Below are positions 20,340 through 32,275 of a stretch of 64,000 nt of DNA, one piece after another. Made by a program: the position numbers and the translations under genes. This DNA is from Chrysopilus asiliformis. Taxonomy: Eukaryota > Arthropoda > Insecta > Diptera > Rhagionidae. The stretch is from the NCBI GenBank assembly GCA_964034945.1, contig OZ035960.1, forward strand, positions 90,919,848-90,983,847, in the 5' to 3' direction. The notes under the pieces are model-generated. The model was not told where the DNA came from, searched no databases, and saw only the letters and a list, made by a program, of their open reading frames with translations. Position 1 is the first letter of the stretch; the number at the start of each line of letters is the position of its first letter.

Positions 20340-21950
20340 AGACAATTGTAACTTTTCTTATTTTTCTTTTTTTTTTATTAAAAAGGAAGTTTTAGATACG
20401 GCTTTCCGTTTCATTTTCTAAAGTTCCGAGGGCAAATATTTTCAATTATAATGTTTTCATTGCAGAGTTTAACCTGTTTTTCAACCACAGATATGTATAC
20501 CAAATTGCATGCTTTTTGGTAATTTTTTCACAATTTCTCGTGTTTAGAAACAATAAACAGACAAAAATCGCATTGGAATTTACGCTTATGGAAACCCAAC
20601 TTTGGAACAGTTCTTTGCTTCCCCAAAAATCATAAAAAATAAACGAAAAAGTCATCGCTTACTTTACTTACGAACTGCCAGATGATCCTTGCTCTACACA
20701 CCATTAAATAACATTGAAAGAATTTTTTTCCCCAGCTCCTTAAATCATTTGGCCGAATTAAAGATACCTCGGCATTTTCATTCACCATTTTAAACCCACC
20801 CCCCTTTATTTAAAAGACGAGGGATTGGAGTTCTTCCATACGACCCGAAGACGGAAAACTTTCAGAAGAAACTGCATCAGAAGCCAACCAGACAACTTAA
20901 GTGGGAAAATATAAATTGCCAACAAGATAAGAGAAAATTTTCCATTTTCATGGAACTCCGACCGCCGACAAGCGTTTCATCCCTCGACCAGTTCTACCCT
21001 CCGTAGTAGTAGATATCTCTGGTTTGCCTTTGTAATGATAAACATTTGTGGGAGTTCATTTAAAAACATGAAAATTCTAATGAATTGGAATTTTTTAGCT
21101 ACCCCGATGTTTTTATTTTTTTCTGTTCTACAGTATTGTTCCCGCTTTCCTACCATTTCGCTATCGGTCTTCAGAATATAACCTCATATCGACACCACAT
21201 TGGGTGCCTTTTATTTTAACAACTTTCTCCTAAGAAAAAAAAAATCAGAAGTGGGATCCCTTTAAAATTGGCTTCTAAGTTATGGTTTTCGCGTCATTTT
21301 TTCAATGTTTGTTAAACAATTTTCCCAAACAATTTACAAAGTTAACGTTATTTTCCCACGATTCGTTATCGCCGAGACAAAGATGTTTTGTATTTTCCCT
21401 TTTCTTAAAGAAAGAAATACAACTAGTATTGCTTGACTTGATTCCAAATAACAATTTCCAAACTTTGAGCTAACATTTTGATCGGCAGTATATTTTGTTA
21501 GATACTGAATCTTTTTTCTTAGTAAAAAAAAGTTCTACCCTTTAATTGAGGGTTCAATGAAAGTTCATCGCTAGGGTTATGAATTAATGACCGAGAAATT
21601 TTTTCTCATTTTACTTTCTTGTTTATAAAAAAACCTGATATCAACTTTTAATGTTTGCAAAACAATCAAAAGGTTTTCAATAAAAAATTTACAATTTAAA
21701 AGAAATATCCTCATTTAAATATAAATTTTTCCGTACATTCTTTTATAGAACAGTTGCTACTTTCAAAATTACACAAAATTAACAAAATATCCCGCAGTTA
21801 TGCAGAAAGCATCTGTGTTTGTCACTTCTTGGATAAAAAAAATTATGTTACAATGAAGCTATTGTTTATTATATTTTATTAAGAATGAAAACCTGCTTGC
21901 AACATTTAAAGTAAGACGTTTATGAAATTCAAATTTTATAGAGAAAGTTA
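20340..21950. other. AT-rich intergenic stretch, nothing assignable
   Basis: No convincing coding frame, inverted-repeat element or tandem repeat was found here. Short frames present are low-complexity. Confidence 0.5.
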
Positions 21951-21954
21951 CATT

Positions 21955-23167
21955 GAGGGTATTCACAATCCTCTTTTAATTTTCGGTATTCGGTATTTTC
22001 GGTAATATTAAAAGACTGAAAATATTCTGCTGTGAACATCCCACAGCACAGATTTGAGAACAGCGCTTTTATGACCAAATCATGAACTGCGAATTTAATT
22101 GTAAAATATGTCACATTCTTTTAAATCCATGTTTGATGTATTCTTTTGAATTTCTATTGTGGCAACGGCTATCAAAATTGAAAAAATTGCAGTCCGATAA
22201 GATAACCAGCGAGAAAATTTGACAACTAAAAACATTACTAACGCCACCCGCTGTTGATTCTTGATACCGAATACCGAGGCTGAAAAACACGACTCAAGGT
22301 GCGTTTTCGATTTTGACACGGTGCTAGCACCTTACGCCTGGTGAAAAGAAAAACTGTTCGAATTTGCCACTTTGGCGTCAGATGATTCTGACACCGGCTG
22401 TTCGAGTTTAGCTCTTTTGACTCTTGGTGGTAGCACCGCTGGACCTAGTCTTGGTACGGGAGCGTCGTTATTTTGAATCTTAAAGTTTTTTTTGCAGACA
22501 AAAATCATATTAGAAGAAAGGAAATGTGAAAGTCTCGACGGAAAGTCTTGATTTATCAATCAATACGAGCGATAGATACTTGCTAAACAATTGGCTAAAT
22601 GGTAAAATATGATATTTTTTGGAAATAGTAGATGACTTGATTAAAACTGAACTGTCCCTCAAATTCTATAAATTCGATTATGCCTGTGTTGATTTATATT
22701 AAATCCTGTGAGCGAAGAAAGTCACTGTTCTTAGGTTGTGCGGCACTAGATTCTCCAAATAGCAAAGCTCATATAATTAAAATAATCTCCATATCTTTAG
22801 CTTCCAATTGTGCAGCATAATATTCATCAAATTCTTTCAATAATTGATGAATAACAGCAAAACTTAATCCAAGAATTGACCGGCGATCTCCCATTATGAA
22901 GGTTTTGACAGTTCTTCACTCCGGCATACTCGAACACGGGGTCAGCACTCTTGGTAGCAGACTTAATTTTTGACAGGTAGCAATTGCTTCGGTGCCATGA
23001 CTCCGGTATCAAAAACGAAAACGCCCAAGGCATGTATACAATTACCGAATCCGGTAATTCATTTTTATATGAACCAAGTTACCGTCTCGGTAAAAATCTG
23101 TTAAATTTGACTGAATTACCGAGCGGTAAACTTACCCGCAATTTAAAAGACGACTGTGAATACCCTG
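21955..23167. mobile_element. Long member of an inverted-repeat family with 3-bp target duplications
   Basis: The ends are GAGGGTATTCACAATCC and TGTGAATACCCTG, flanked by ATT on both sides. It shares both terminal regions with 36342-36806 but has about 700 bp of extra interior, including minus-strand coding-like stretches (for example 22326-22490, and 22900-22760 reading FAVIHQLLKEFDEYYAAQ). Superfamily not settled. Confidence 0.72.
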
Positions 23168-23199
23168 ATTAAATCGGAAAAAATTATATTATACCATTC

Positions 23200-23830
23200 A
23201 TTAAGAAGTTTGCAAGGATAACGAAAGGTCCTGTAAGTATAACATGATTATCCTTTTCCTCAAATTTTCCGGAAAAATCTCCTCTGAGGGTTTTTAGGGT
23301 CGCTGAGTCCGATTTTGATGTTAAGAAATCTATAAGGATAACGGAAGTTCTTGTTAGGATGACGTAATTGGGTTTTTGTTCAAATTTCCGGGAAAAAATC
23401 TCATCCGGGAGTTTTCGGGATCGCTGAATTCGATGTTAAGAAGTCTGCAAGGATAACGAAAGGTTCTGTAAGGATAACATAATTATCCTTTTCCTCAAAT
23501 TTTCCGGAAAAATCTCCCCTGGGGGTCTTCGGGATCGCTGAATTCGATGTTAAGAACTCTGCAAGGATAACGGAAGGTCCTGTAAGGATAACGTGATTAT
23601 CCTTTTCCTCAATTTTTTCGGAAAAAATGCGATCTGGGAGTTTTTGGGATGGCTGAGTCCGAATTTGATGTTAAGGAGTTTGTATGGATGACGGAAGGTC
23701 CTGTCAGAATGTCTTTATTATCCTTTTCAGCAAATTTTCCGGAAAAAAATTTCATCTGGGGGGTTTTGGGATTGCTGAATCCATCTCTGGAGTTAAAAAG
23801 TCCGTAAAAATATCTCAGAGGAATCAAGGA
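23200..23830. repeat. Tandem array of about 115-bp units
   Basis: About five diverged units, each with GCAAGGATAACGAAAGGT, TGATTATCCTTTTCCTCAA, TTTTCCGGAAAAA and a GGGATCGCTGAATTCGATG block. The unit resembles a segment in the Helitron-like elements at 24963 and 33265, so it may be an expanded internal repeat. Confidence 0.8.
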
Positions 23831-23944
23831 TATAAATATTCAAAGTTTAAAATGTGTAAACAAGCGTGGCGATAGACGTAATTTTTAATTTTTTGACATA
23901 CTAATCAAATACAAAATTACTAAAAAGGATGAAACAAAAAAAAA

Positions 23945-24185
23945 ATTAAAAAAAAATTAAAATAGGCTTTTATTTAGAAAAAATGCACTACAAAGGAAAT
24001 AATACAATATTTTTTGAAAAAATAAATAAAAGCGAGATAAAAGCATAAAAAATAAAATAAATATTTATGGCGCTTTTATTTCTGATACACAATGCCTAAA
24101 AAAATATTTTTCCCTTTTTAGTGCATTTTTTTCCAACAAAAAGCTTTTTTTTTAATTTTTTGTTGCCATTTTTTTTTGTTTTTGC
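23945..24185. repeat. Degenerate foldback element, relative of 18134-18590
   Basis: It shares TAAAAGCGAGATAAA with its inverted partner, TTAGTGCATTTTTT and the AAGCTTTTTTTT ends, but has lost the middle of the arms. Confidence 0.7.
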
Positions 24186-24338
24186 ATTTAATTTAATGAT
24201 TTTAGTTGCACTCCCGATTCTAACTAAAAATATTTAGGGAAATTGACTATTTTTCCCTTTGAGTGTACGATTATTTTGCTGCGTTACAAACGGTATACTC
24301 AATTGAATAAACTACCATATGATTTTCATATCTATATA

Positions 24339-24960
24339 CAGTGTGACCTCGATAATCGCAACTATAGTAGACAGAGCCTGTTGCAATAACCGAGTCAGTT
24401 GCGTTAACCTAGTCACAACATTATCTGTCAAAAAGGGAAACACAAGTTCTTAAACAATATAACGGCTTCAAAAATAGGATAAAATCTCTACCATTTGTAA
24501 CGTAGTTTTTACACTGCAAAATTATTTACAATACTAAATAGATAGTAAATACTGCAAAAGTATTTATACCAAGTTTTTCATACATCAAAGTTCAGTCGGA
24601 TTAGCCTCAAAAAAATTCAACTGGAATATTATGATCCAATTCAAAAATTCCACTTTGAGAGTTTATAATCTCGCCATACACAAATTTTACGATTGCCTGC
24701 CAATTTTGTTGGCACAGACTTGTGAACAGCCATTCTTTAATAAATAAAAACAAGGAACAGAGAATAAAGTCAATAAAACATTTCCTGTAACTATTTTTTA
24801 TGTTTTTTGGTCGAGAAAGTATCAGACTACAGAAAAGTTGCTTAATCGAGTCAACCTTATTTGGAAGTTGCGTTTATTGAGTCAACAGTGTAGAATTTTA
24901 GGTGTTGCGTTAACCGAGGAGTTGCGTTCTTCGTAGGTTGCGTTTACCGAGGTCACACTG
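24339..24960. mobile_element. pogo/Tigger-like MITE
   Basis: TA|CAGTGTGACCTCGATAATCG on the left and TTTACCGAGGTCACACTG|TA on the right. Internal TTGCGTTAACC-like repeats. Confidence 0.78.
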
Positions 24961-24962
24961 TA

Positions 24963-25495
24963 TGTATATAAAATCGTTTAACCTGACTGACTTACTGACT
25001 GACTGACTAATCCAAACCCCTGAAGCTAGAAACTCGAAACTTTCACAGTATGTTCCAACCATCACGTAGGCGCTCAATAAGGCGGGGTTTTCCGAAATTT
25101 TACCGCTAAGGTGGTAAACGGGGGGTAAAGGGGGTTTTGGTGTTTTTAAACCGTGATTTTCGCCATGAATCCTGCTCAATAGGAGGCTGAAAAGTTTCAC
25201 TCAGGGGTTTTCGGGGTCGCTGATCACGAATCTGGTGTTAGATTTTCAAAATTCGAAACGGAAAGTCCTGTAAGGATAACGCAACTATCCTTTTCCCCAG
25301 TTTTCCCGGGGAAAAATGGCATTAGTGGGTTTTCAGGGTCGCTGATCACTAATCTGGTGTTAGACTAATTCGCAACAGATAGTCCTGCCAGGATAAGATT
25401 GTTCTCAAAAGTTTTTAAGTTGTTTCCGGTTTTCTTCGTATTCTAAAACTTATACAAAAAACTTAACGCTGCAACAACGGGTATGCAAACTATGT
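24963..25495 (+). mobile_element. Degenerate Helitron-like element, same family as 33265-33605
   Basis: It shares AACCTGACTGAC-type starts, two CGCTGATCAC(G/T)AATCTGGTG segments and a decayed terminus (GCAACAACGGGTATGCAAACTA). Confidence 0.6.
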
Positions 25496-25589
25496 ACTAT
25501 AAGTGAAAAAATAAAATTATTCACACTTTTAAACTCGGCTTAAATTCTAGTAAAGTATAAATATATACAAAAATTGTGTGAAAAATTAA

Positions 25590-26179
25590 CCCTGGACCCG
25601 TGTACTGGGCACTGAGTGCCCAGAACAATTTTCGAACCGAAATTAACCATGTTTTTAATAAAGAATATGATGAAATGCAATATATTTCTGAAAGATACTG
25701 AAATTTAGAGTACAAAAAGGGTTGTGGAAGCTGTCAAAAAAAAAGCGTGATATCGTGTACTTGGGCACTCAGTGCCCAAGTCAGTACATTTTGTATGAAT
25801 TTTGTTTTTATTTTGATTACAGCTTTGGGTTTTTCCCCTTTTATGATTTTTCTTGTGTGCAGATATTATATTGTATTGTTATATTATTTATATTATAATA
25901 TTTATATTGTATTGTTGTCATGTATTGCATTGTCTTTCGTGGAGTACATGATTTGTTGGAGATGTCGAGTAGCAGATTCGCGAGCTTACAAGGCGGTCTA
26001 TATTCTCAGTCGATTTTTGCAAATTATATTTTCCCATTGTATTTCTACTTGTTTAACGAATAAACCAATTTTAATGATTTTTAAACAAACCAGCCATACA
26101 TTTTCTATTGGAATTGCATCTGGGCACTGAGTGCCCAAGTACACGATAAATGGAAGTTTTATAGTACACGGGTCCAGGG
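25590..26179. mobile_element. piggyBac-type MITE with internal palindromes
   Basis: TTAA|CCCTGGACCCGTGTACT on the left and AGTACACGGGTCCAGGG|TTAA on the right. The palindrome GGGCACTGAGTGCCC, or a close variant, occurs at about 25607, 25764 and 26111. 590 bp with no convincing gene. Confidence 0.85.
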
Positions 26180-26189
26180 TTAACAGCAT

Positions 26190-26960
26190 TTTAACGAAAA
26201 AAAATTCAAAAGAACTTTTATAAAATGAAGTATTTGATATGAATTTCGTTTTCTTTAGAATTTTTTATGTTATAAAACCCGAAAATAACATAATCAGTTT
26301 ACCCTTTTTAACAAGAAATTATAATTTCTATAATTTCAGCAACTATGGATCTTTGAAGATTTAATACGATATTTATATAAAATCGTCAATGAGTTTTCTT
26401 ATGAAGAAAACCAAAGAGAAATTACTTTCAAATTATATACTGTAAATGCAACTCACATTAACTTCTATTCAATATCGTCATTTAACAAAATTAATACCCC
26501 GGAATTTTTAATAAATCACCTGGAAAACTATAGAAAATTTAATGAGTTTAGTTACAAAACCTTAAAGAGGGTTAAAATATATATTCGTCCCAAATGTTAA
26601 GAATTCATTCAAAACCAACGACAACGCATTTTTTATTCAGTTTCTTCGTACCCCGCCAAGCTCTCAAAAGCCGCTTTTTACAACTCCTTCACCTGTGACT
26701 GTTGGGTTACTGTTGCCGGCATAAGTTTGTTTTGTTTACAAAATTGTTATAAATTTAAAAAAAAACGTTTCTTGTGTGCTAAAAAGCTTTCTGAGTTGTT
26801 TGCTATAGTGATGCCGCCGAACGCAACATAAATCAGGATCATGTTGTCTTTCGCATAGATGGAGGAAAACACAAAACCAAAGAATAAGAGAAAATATTTT
26901 CTATTCATGAAAGAAAATGGGGTTCAAGTATCAGCTTTCGTGTGTTCCCACATTTTCACA
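26190..26960. other. Intergenic stretch left of the hAT transposon
   Basis: Between the piggyBac-type MITE and the hAT element. No gene or repeat recognised. Confidence 0.5.
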
Positions 26961-27047
26961 GCGATTTCAGTCTAAATCAGAGATGAAAATAAGAGTTATT
27001 TTTTCTCTCTTTATCTCTCATTTCAAGTCTCACTCACGACTAATAAC

Positions 27048-27837
27048 CAGTGTTGCCATTTTGACCGTTTTCCGGTCAGATTTGACCGGATTTTGTCCAC
27101 TTTGACAGGAGAAAAAATGAAAATCCGGTCGACCGGATTTTTAACCGGAACTGAATGTGTTTTCGACCTTTTTTAACAGTTTTTCAATTGGGAAAGAAAT
27201 AATATATTATCAACATTATCAATTTTCATAAAAAGAATGTTCACAAATTGAACGCACCCTTTATAATTTATAAGTGGTAATTGGGACTTTTCGGGTTACT
27301 GCAATAATTCGGGTACATATATGTAAGTTATAATAATATTTCTGGAGATCTAATGTTTTTTTTATTTATCATTATTTATAAGAATTTGTTTTAATGTTAT
27401 TTTTTAAAAAGAATTTTTTTGCGAATATCTTTTTGCGAATAGCGAACAAAAAGGTTTTTTGCGCAAGAACAAAAGTTATTTAGAATATCATTCTACATAA
27501 AACTCCCATACATCAAAATCCGATTGGAATATATTTTACAAAATATTATTGGAAAGTTCGACTTCGAAGTAAAATTTAGCTACAACTGCTCCAATTAAGA
27601 TACGAATATCACGATACGGGTTTTTAATAATTGCCAGATTGGCAATTATAGCTTTTGTTATGTTTAATTTCTAGGTTATTGTGATCAGAAATGTCGTTTG
27701 CGTGGATTTGACCGATTTTTTGGCCGGATCTAACACGCTAAAACTTTTGACCGTTTTTTCTGACAGGATTCAACAGAAAAAAATCCTGTCAAACGGTCAA
27801 ATTTGACCGGATTCATATTTTGGAGTTGGCAACAGTG
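27048..27837. mobile_element. Nested hAT-type MITE with 8-bp target duplication
   Basis: The ends are CAGTGTTGCC and GGCAACAGTG. The 8-mer CTAATAAC flanks it exactly (27040-27047 and 27838-27845). The uninterrupted sequence is preserved in the inverted copy near 31713-31722, confirming the insertion. Its interior holds inverted copies of a TTTGACCGGA motif and a fragment of another repeat family (about 27415-27662). No coding frame. Confidence 0.85.
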
Positions 27838-28261
27838 CTAATAACTTTTTCATTGTGCGAAAAAATATCTCTGAAGGAGATGAGTTTTACTTGTGCGACG
27901 AAAAACTCAAGAAGAGAGATAAATATTTTCTGTAAATAAATATCAGTTCTAATGAGAGATAAATATTTCCTGAAAATAAATATCAGTTCTAATGAGAGAT
28001 AAATATTTCTTGAAAATAAATATCAGTTCCAATGAGTTTTATTTCGCTGAGCTGACGAAAAACTCATTTGGTCGATTTTGTATGGTGTGGCTAGTGTACG
28101 ATTTCAAATAATTTTCAATGCATGATAAGAAATTATTATTTATTGTAAAGGGTGGATGATGGGTGGATGATGGGTGGATGATGGGTGGGTGATGGGTGGG
28201 TTAGTAGGGGGTGGGGTGTGGGTGGTGGGGGAAGGGGGAGTGGGAGGGGGGGGATTTTTTT

Positions 28262-28990
28262 TCCAAAAAAATTTTTTTTTGGAAAATAGTACGGAGCAAA
28301 ATATAATTAGGGAGGAAATTTCTGAACAGCACATGACTTTCTTATACAAAAAAAAAATTTTTCTGGAAAATACCCTAGAGCAAAATAAAATTCTCGAGGA
28401 AATGTCTGAACAGCACACGACTTTCTTATACAAAAAAAAATTTTTTTCTGGAACATACCCTAGAGCAAAATAAAATTAGCGAGGAAATGTCTGAACAGCA
28501 CACGACTTTCTTATACAAAAAAATTTTTTTTTTCAGGAAAATACCCTAGAGCAAAATAAAATTCTCGAGGAAATGTCTGAACAGCACACGACTTTCTTAT
28601 ACAAAAAAAAAATTTTTTCTGGAAAATACCCTAGAGCAAAATAAAATTAGCGAGGAAATGTCTGAACAGCACACGACTTTCTTATACAAAAAAATTTTTT
28701 TTTTCAGGAAAATACCCTAGAGCAAAATAAAATTAGCGAGGAAATTTCTGAACAGCACACAACTTTCTTATACAAAAAAAATTTTTTTTTTTTGGAAAAT
28801 ACCCTAGAGCAAAATAAAATTAGCGAGGAAATGTCTGAACAGCACACGACTTTCTTATACAAAAAAATTTTTTTTTTCAGGAAAATACCCTAGAGCAAAA
28901 TAAAATTAGCGAGGAAATTTCTGAACAGCACACAACTTTCTTATACAAAAAAAATTTTTTTTTTTTGGAAAATACCCTAGAGCAAAATAA
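28262..28990. repeat. Tandem array of about 86-bp units, left subterminal region of the hAT element
   Basis: About eight head-to-tail units, each with a run of A then T, TACCCTAGAGCAAAATAAAA, a CGAGGAAATGTCTGAACAGC block and CACGACTTTCTTATAC. Units alternate between two variants (CTCGAGG or AGCGAGG). An inverted set lies at 31855-32275 with one more at 32475-32545. Confidence 0.9.
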
Positions 28991-29356
28991 AACTCAATCC
29001 TGATGAGGAATATTTTTGCCGAGCAGAATAAAACTCTTTTTTAAAGAGATTTAAAATGTTGTGAAAAACTTATACTCGATGATAGTTGAAAAACTCCTTG
29101 AGTTGAAAAACTCTATTCGAAGAGGAATATTTATATTGAGCAAAATAAAACTCATGTCCAAAGAGATTTATTTGTCGTCTAAAACTTATACTCGGTGTAT
29201 AGTTTCTCGCTTTGTTTGAGCCATTAGTATGCATTATAATCTATGCGTGAATGGTTTTATGAAGGTGGTATAGTTTTTGCCTAGGTAATGTTCTTTTCAT
29301 GTTTATTTTAGATTTCTTAATTTTATAGTAATAATTTTATTAGATTTGAAAATAAA

Positions 29357-31237
29357 ATGGGACGAATAAAAGCAATTGAAATAAGAAAATATTTCCAAAC
29401 TACCGATAACGGACAAATATGTCAAATCGGAAATTGTCTTCAAATTCTAACGGGCAACAATGTTACCAACATGAAGCGTCATATTGAAAAGAAGCACAAT
29501 AATATTTTTCTACAGATGCAAATTGAAATGGGAACACATTTAGAAATGGTCAACAAAAAAAAAGAAAAATCAGTATTAATAAACATATCTGAACAATTGC
29601 TGTGGCAAGGTTGTTTAGAAATGGCGACATCAGGAGGATTGCCTCTGGCTTTTATCTCAAGCAATGGATTTAAAAAAATTATAAAGCCTATAATCGAAAA
29701 GCTTGAGGTACATAAACAATTTAATGTACCCAATTTAAAATCAACAATAAATGATGCAGCAAATGAAATAAGAATGCAAATTAAGAAAGACGTTAAAAAT
29801 GCAATGATATCTTTAAAGATCGATTCTGTAACCAGACTATGTCGAAGTTTACTTGGCATCAACATACAGTATATAGCTGATGGACAAATTTGTATAAAAA
29901 CTTTGGCAATAAAGGAACTGAAGGACAAACATACTGGAAATTACTTAAAAACATTGATACATGATGTCCTAAAAGAATTCAATATTTCTTTAAAACAAAT
30001 TTACACGATAACATCTGACAACGGGAAAAATATGTTAAAATCAAAAAAACTATTACACGATGAGCTTCAAATAGAGTTAGAGATGGAAAGAGAAGAATAC
30101 GAGCAAGAAAATGATAATTCGGAAGACGACGCAGAAAGACTCGTAAATTTGCAAGAAATGGAAAATCTTATAGTAACTGAGAGTAAAAGCCTGATTAACT
30201 GCATTCGATGTGCTGCTCATACTTTGCAGCTAGTGGTAAGTGATGCAATAAAAGAGGAAAACCTATCCAATAAAATCGCTCACTGTCGCAAACTAGCCGT
30301 TGCACTCCGAAAGCCAACGAATTACAACAAAATTGACTTACAAGGCCTCCGTAAACCTAAACTAAATGTGCCGACTCGGTGGAATTCCACTTATGACATG
30401 TTGGAGAGACTATTGGAGCTCCAAGATTTCTGCATAAGCAACAGGAATTTAGATCCCGACCTTTATGTTTCCAGTGACCTCTGGCAGTTTATGTCCGAAT
30501 TTGTGGAAGTTTTCAAACCACTTAAAATTACAACTTTACAACTGCAAGACAGCCAATTGATGCTTGGGGACTTCTATAAACAGTGTCTGTGCCTTAAAAT
30601 TGAAATTCATAAATTGTCTTCGCCAATCGCTATATCGGTTTTAAATATTATAAAAAAGCGTGAACATTTGCTGTTAAAGAGTCCAGTACTATTAGGGGCT
30701 TTGTATTTAGATCCGCGTTTCAAATTCCTGTTATCAAATCAACAGAATATAGAAGCGCAGAGTCACCTAAAGCATTTGTATGAAAATTTAAAAGCACTGG
30801 AAATTCAGCAAGACCCCCTAGCCTCACTGTCACCAGCTGGTTCATTTAGTAGTAGTAATACATCATCTTCGACCTGTAACTTGCGCGACCAAAATGATGA
30901 CGCCTTGGTGGCTTATTTAAATGGCATAGAAACAGTTCAAAATACAAACTATAAGGAAAGCGAGCGTGAAATTTTTTTTAATGAAATTCAGAACTATATG
31001 CCAGAGAGAATTCGAGATCACACAGTAAATATTCTGAAGTACTGGAAAATAAAATCGGCAGAATATCCCACATTGGCAAAATTAGCCAAAGTTATCCATG
31101 GAGTCCCAGCGACTCAAGTTAGTGTTGAACGAAGCTTTTCTGCCTTAAAACTAATATTAGCTGAAGAGCGCAATCGATTGTCCACCAATAATTTAGAAAA
31201 TATTTTAATGGTCAAATTGAATTATGACTTTTCATAA
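29357..31237 (+). CDS. hAT-superfamily transposase with BED zinc finger, intact
   Basis: A single 626-codon open frame, a normal length for hAT transposases. Residues 22-47 form a BED-type zinc finger: C22-x4-C27 and H42-x4-H47 (the second part in NMKRHIEKKHNN). Expected catalytic acids are present: D in LKIDSVTRL, D in ITSDNGKNM, and E in VSVERSFSALKLI. IRCAAHTLQLVVSDA and NVPTRWNSTYDML are standard hAT segments. The C-terminal dimerisation block runs from about residue 575 to the end (VPATQVSVERSFSAL onward). The enzyme would cut the element out and reinsert it with 8-bp target duplications, acting in the nucleus. It sits inside an element with matching terminal repeats and target duplication (26978-33024) and has no stop or frameshift, so it may be active or recently so. 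Poly-A type signals follow at about 31400. Confidence 0.93.
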   Translation: MGRIKAIEIRKYFQTTDNGQICQIGNCLQILTGNNVTNMKRHIEKKHNNIFLQMQIEMGTHLEMVNKKKEKSVLINISEQLLWQGCLEMATSGGLPLAFISSNGFKKIIKPIIEKLEVHKQFNVPNLKSTINDAANEIRMQIKKDVKNAMISLKIDSVTRLCRSLLGINIQYIADGQICIKTLAIKELKDKHTGNYLKTLIHDVLKEFNISLKQIYTITSDNGKNMLKSKKLLHDELQIELEMEREEYEQENDNSEDDAERLVNLQEMENLIVTESKSLINCIRCAAHTLQLVVSDAIKEENLSNKIAHCRKLAVALRKPTNYNKIDLQGLRKPKLNVPTRWNSTYDMLERLLELQDFCISNRNLDPDLYVSSDLWQFMSEFVEVFKPLKITTLQLQDSQLMLGDFYKQCLCLKIEIHKLSSPIAISVLNIIKKREHLLLKSPVLLGALYLDPRFKFLLSNQQNIEAQSHLKHLYENLKALEIQQDPLASLSPAGSFSSSNTSSSTCNLRDQNDDALVAYLNGIETVQNTNYKESEREIFFNEIQNYMPERIRDHTVNILKYWKIKSAEYPTLAKLAKVIHGVPATQVSVERSFSALKLILAEERNRLSTNNLENILMVKLNYDFS

Positions 31238-31489
31238 GTGGTCTTTTTAATTTTAAGTTGCTTTTTTATTTACTTTTTTTTTGAATTTTTAGTAACATTA
31301 TTTGTTTTAAGTTTTAATGTACCTGAATTTAATTTTGAATTGTTTTTCAATATACTGAGTTTTGTTTTGTTTTTCGTTTGTATCATTTTACTTTACAATA
31401 AATAATAATTTCTTCTAAAATCAAAAAATATCGTTTTCATTTTACTTAACAATAAATAATAATTTCTTCTAGAGCGCCTACCATTCATT

Positions 31490-31782
31490 GCAAATTATTT
31501 GAAATCGATGACATACTGACAGTTTCTGATATCTAGTACACTAGCCAGACCATACAAAATCGAACAAATGAGTTTTTCGTCAGCTCAGCGAAATAAAACT
31601 CATTGGAACTGATATTTATTTTCAAGAAATATTTATCTCTCTTCTTGAGTTTTTCGTCGCACAAGTAAAACTCATCTCCTTCAGAGATATTTTTTCGCAC
31701 AATGAAAAAGTTATTAGTCGTGAGTGAGACTTGAAATGAGAGATAAAGAGAGAAAAAATAACTCTTATTTTCATCTCTGCAT
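31490..31782. repeat. Internal inverted copy of the hAT left terminus
   Basis: This stretch is the reverse complement of 26978-27047 joined to 27840-28110, ending in the terminal sequence TATTTTCATCTCTG at 31782. The bases after it (CATCTATG) do not match the target duplication, so this is an internal end-like copy, not the true border. Confidence 0.8.
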
Positions 31783-31854
31783 CTATGTCCCATTCATACA
31801 AATAAAAAACCCGTGTCTTTAAAATAGTGTATTTTTATATTTAAGAATCGATTT

Positions 31855-32275
31855 TTTGTTGTATAAGAAAGTCATGCGCTGTTCAGAAATTTCCTCGAGA
31901 ATTTTATTTTGCTCTAGGGTATTTTCCAGAAAAAAAATTTTTTTTGTATAAGAAAGTCGTGTGCTGTTCAGACATTTCCTCGCTAATTTTATTTTGCTCT
32001 AGGGTATTTTCCTAAAAAAAAAATTTTTTTTGTATAAGAAAGTCGTGTGCTGTTCAGACATTTCCTCGCTAATTTTATTTTGCTCTAGGGTGTTGTCCTA
32101 AAAAAAAAATTTTTTTTTTGTATAAGAAAGTCATGTGCTGTTCAGACATTTCCTCGCTAATTTTATTTTGCTCTAGGGTGTTTTCCTAAAAAAAAAATTT
32201 TTTTTTTGTATAAGAAAGTCGTGTGCTGTTCAGACATTTCCTCCCTAATTTTATTTTGCTCCGTACTATTTTCCA
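31855..32275. repeat. Inverted tandem array of about 86-bp units, right side of the hAT element
   Basis: Five units in reverse orientation to those at 28262-28990, followed by a C-rich tract (32300-32400). Another unit plus C-rich tract follows at 32475-32660, so the right side carries a duplicated segment that the left side lacks. Confidence 0.85.

Noticed and set aside
28174..28473. Glycine-rich plus-strand frame and its proline-rich complement
   Set aside because: It arises from the G-rich tract and tandem units of the hAT arm, not a gene.
28262..28990. Regular repeats that might suggest a CRISPR array
   Set aside because: Units are contiguous, with no unique spacers, inside a eukaryotic transposon.
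29479..29928. 149-codon minus-strand frame
   Set aside because: Antisense shadow of the hAT transposase frame.
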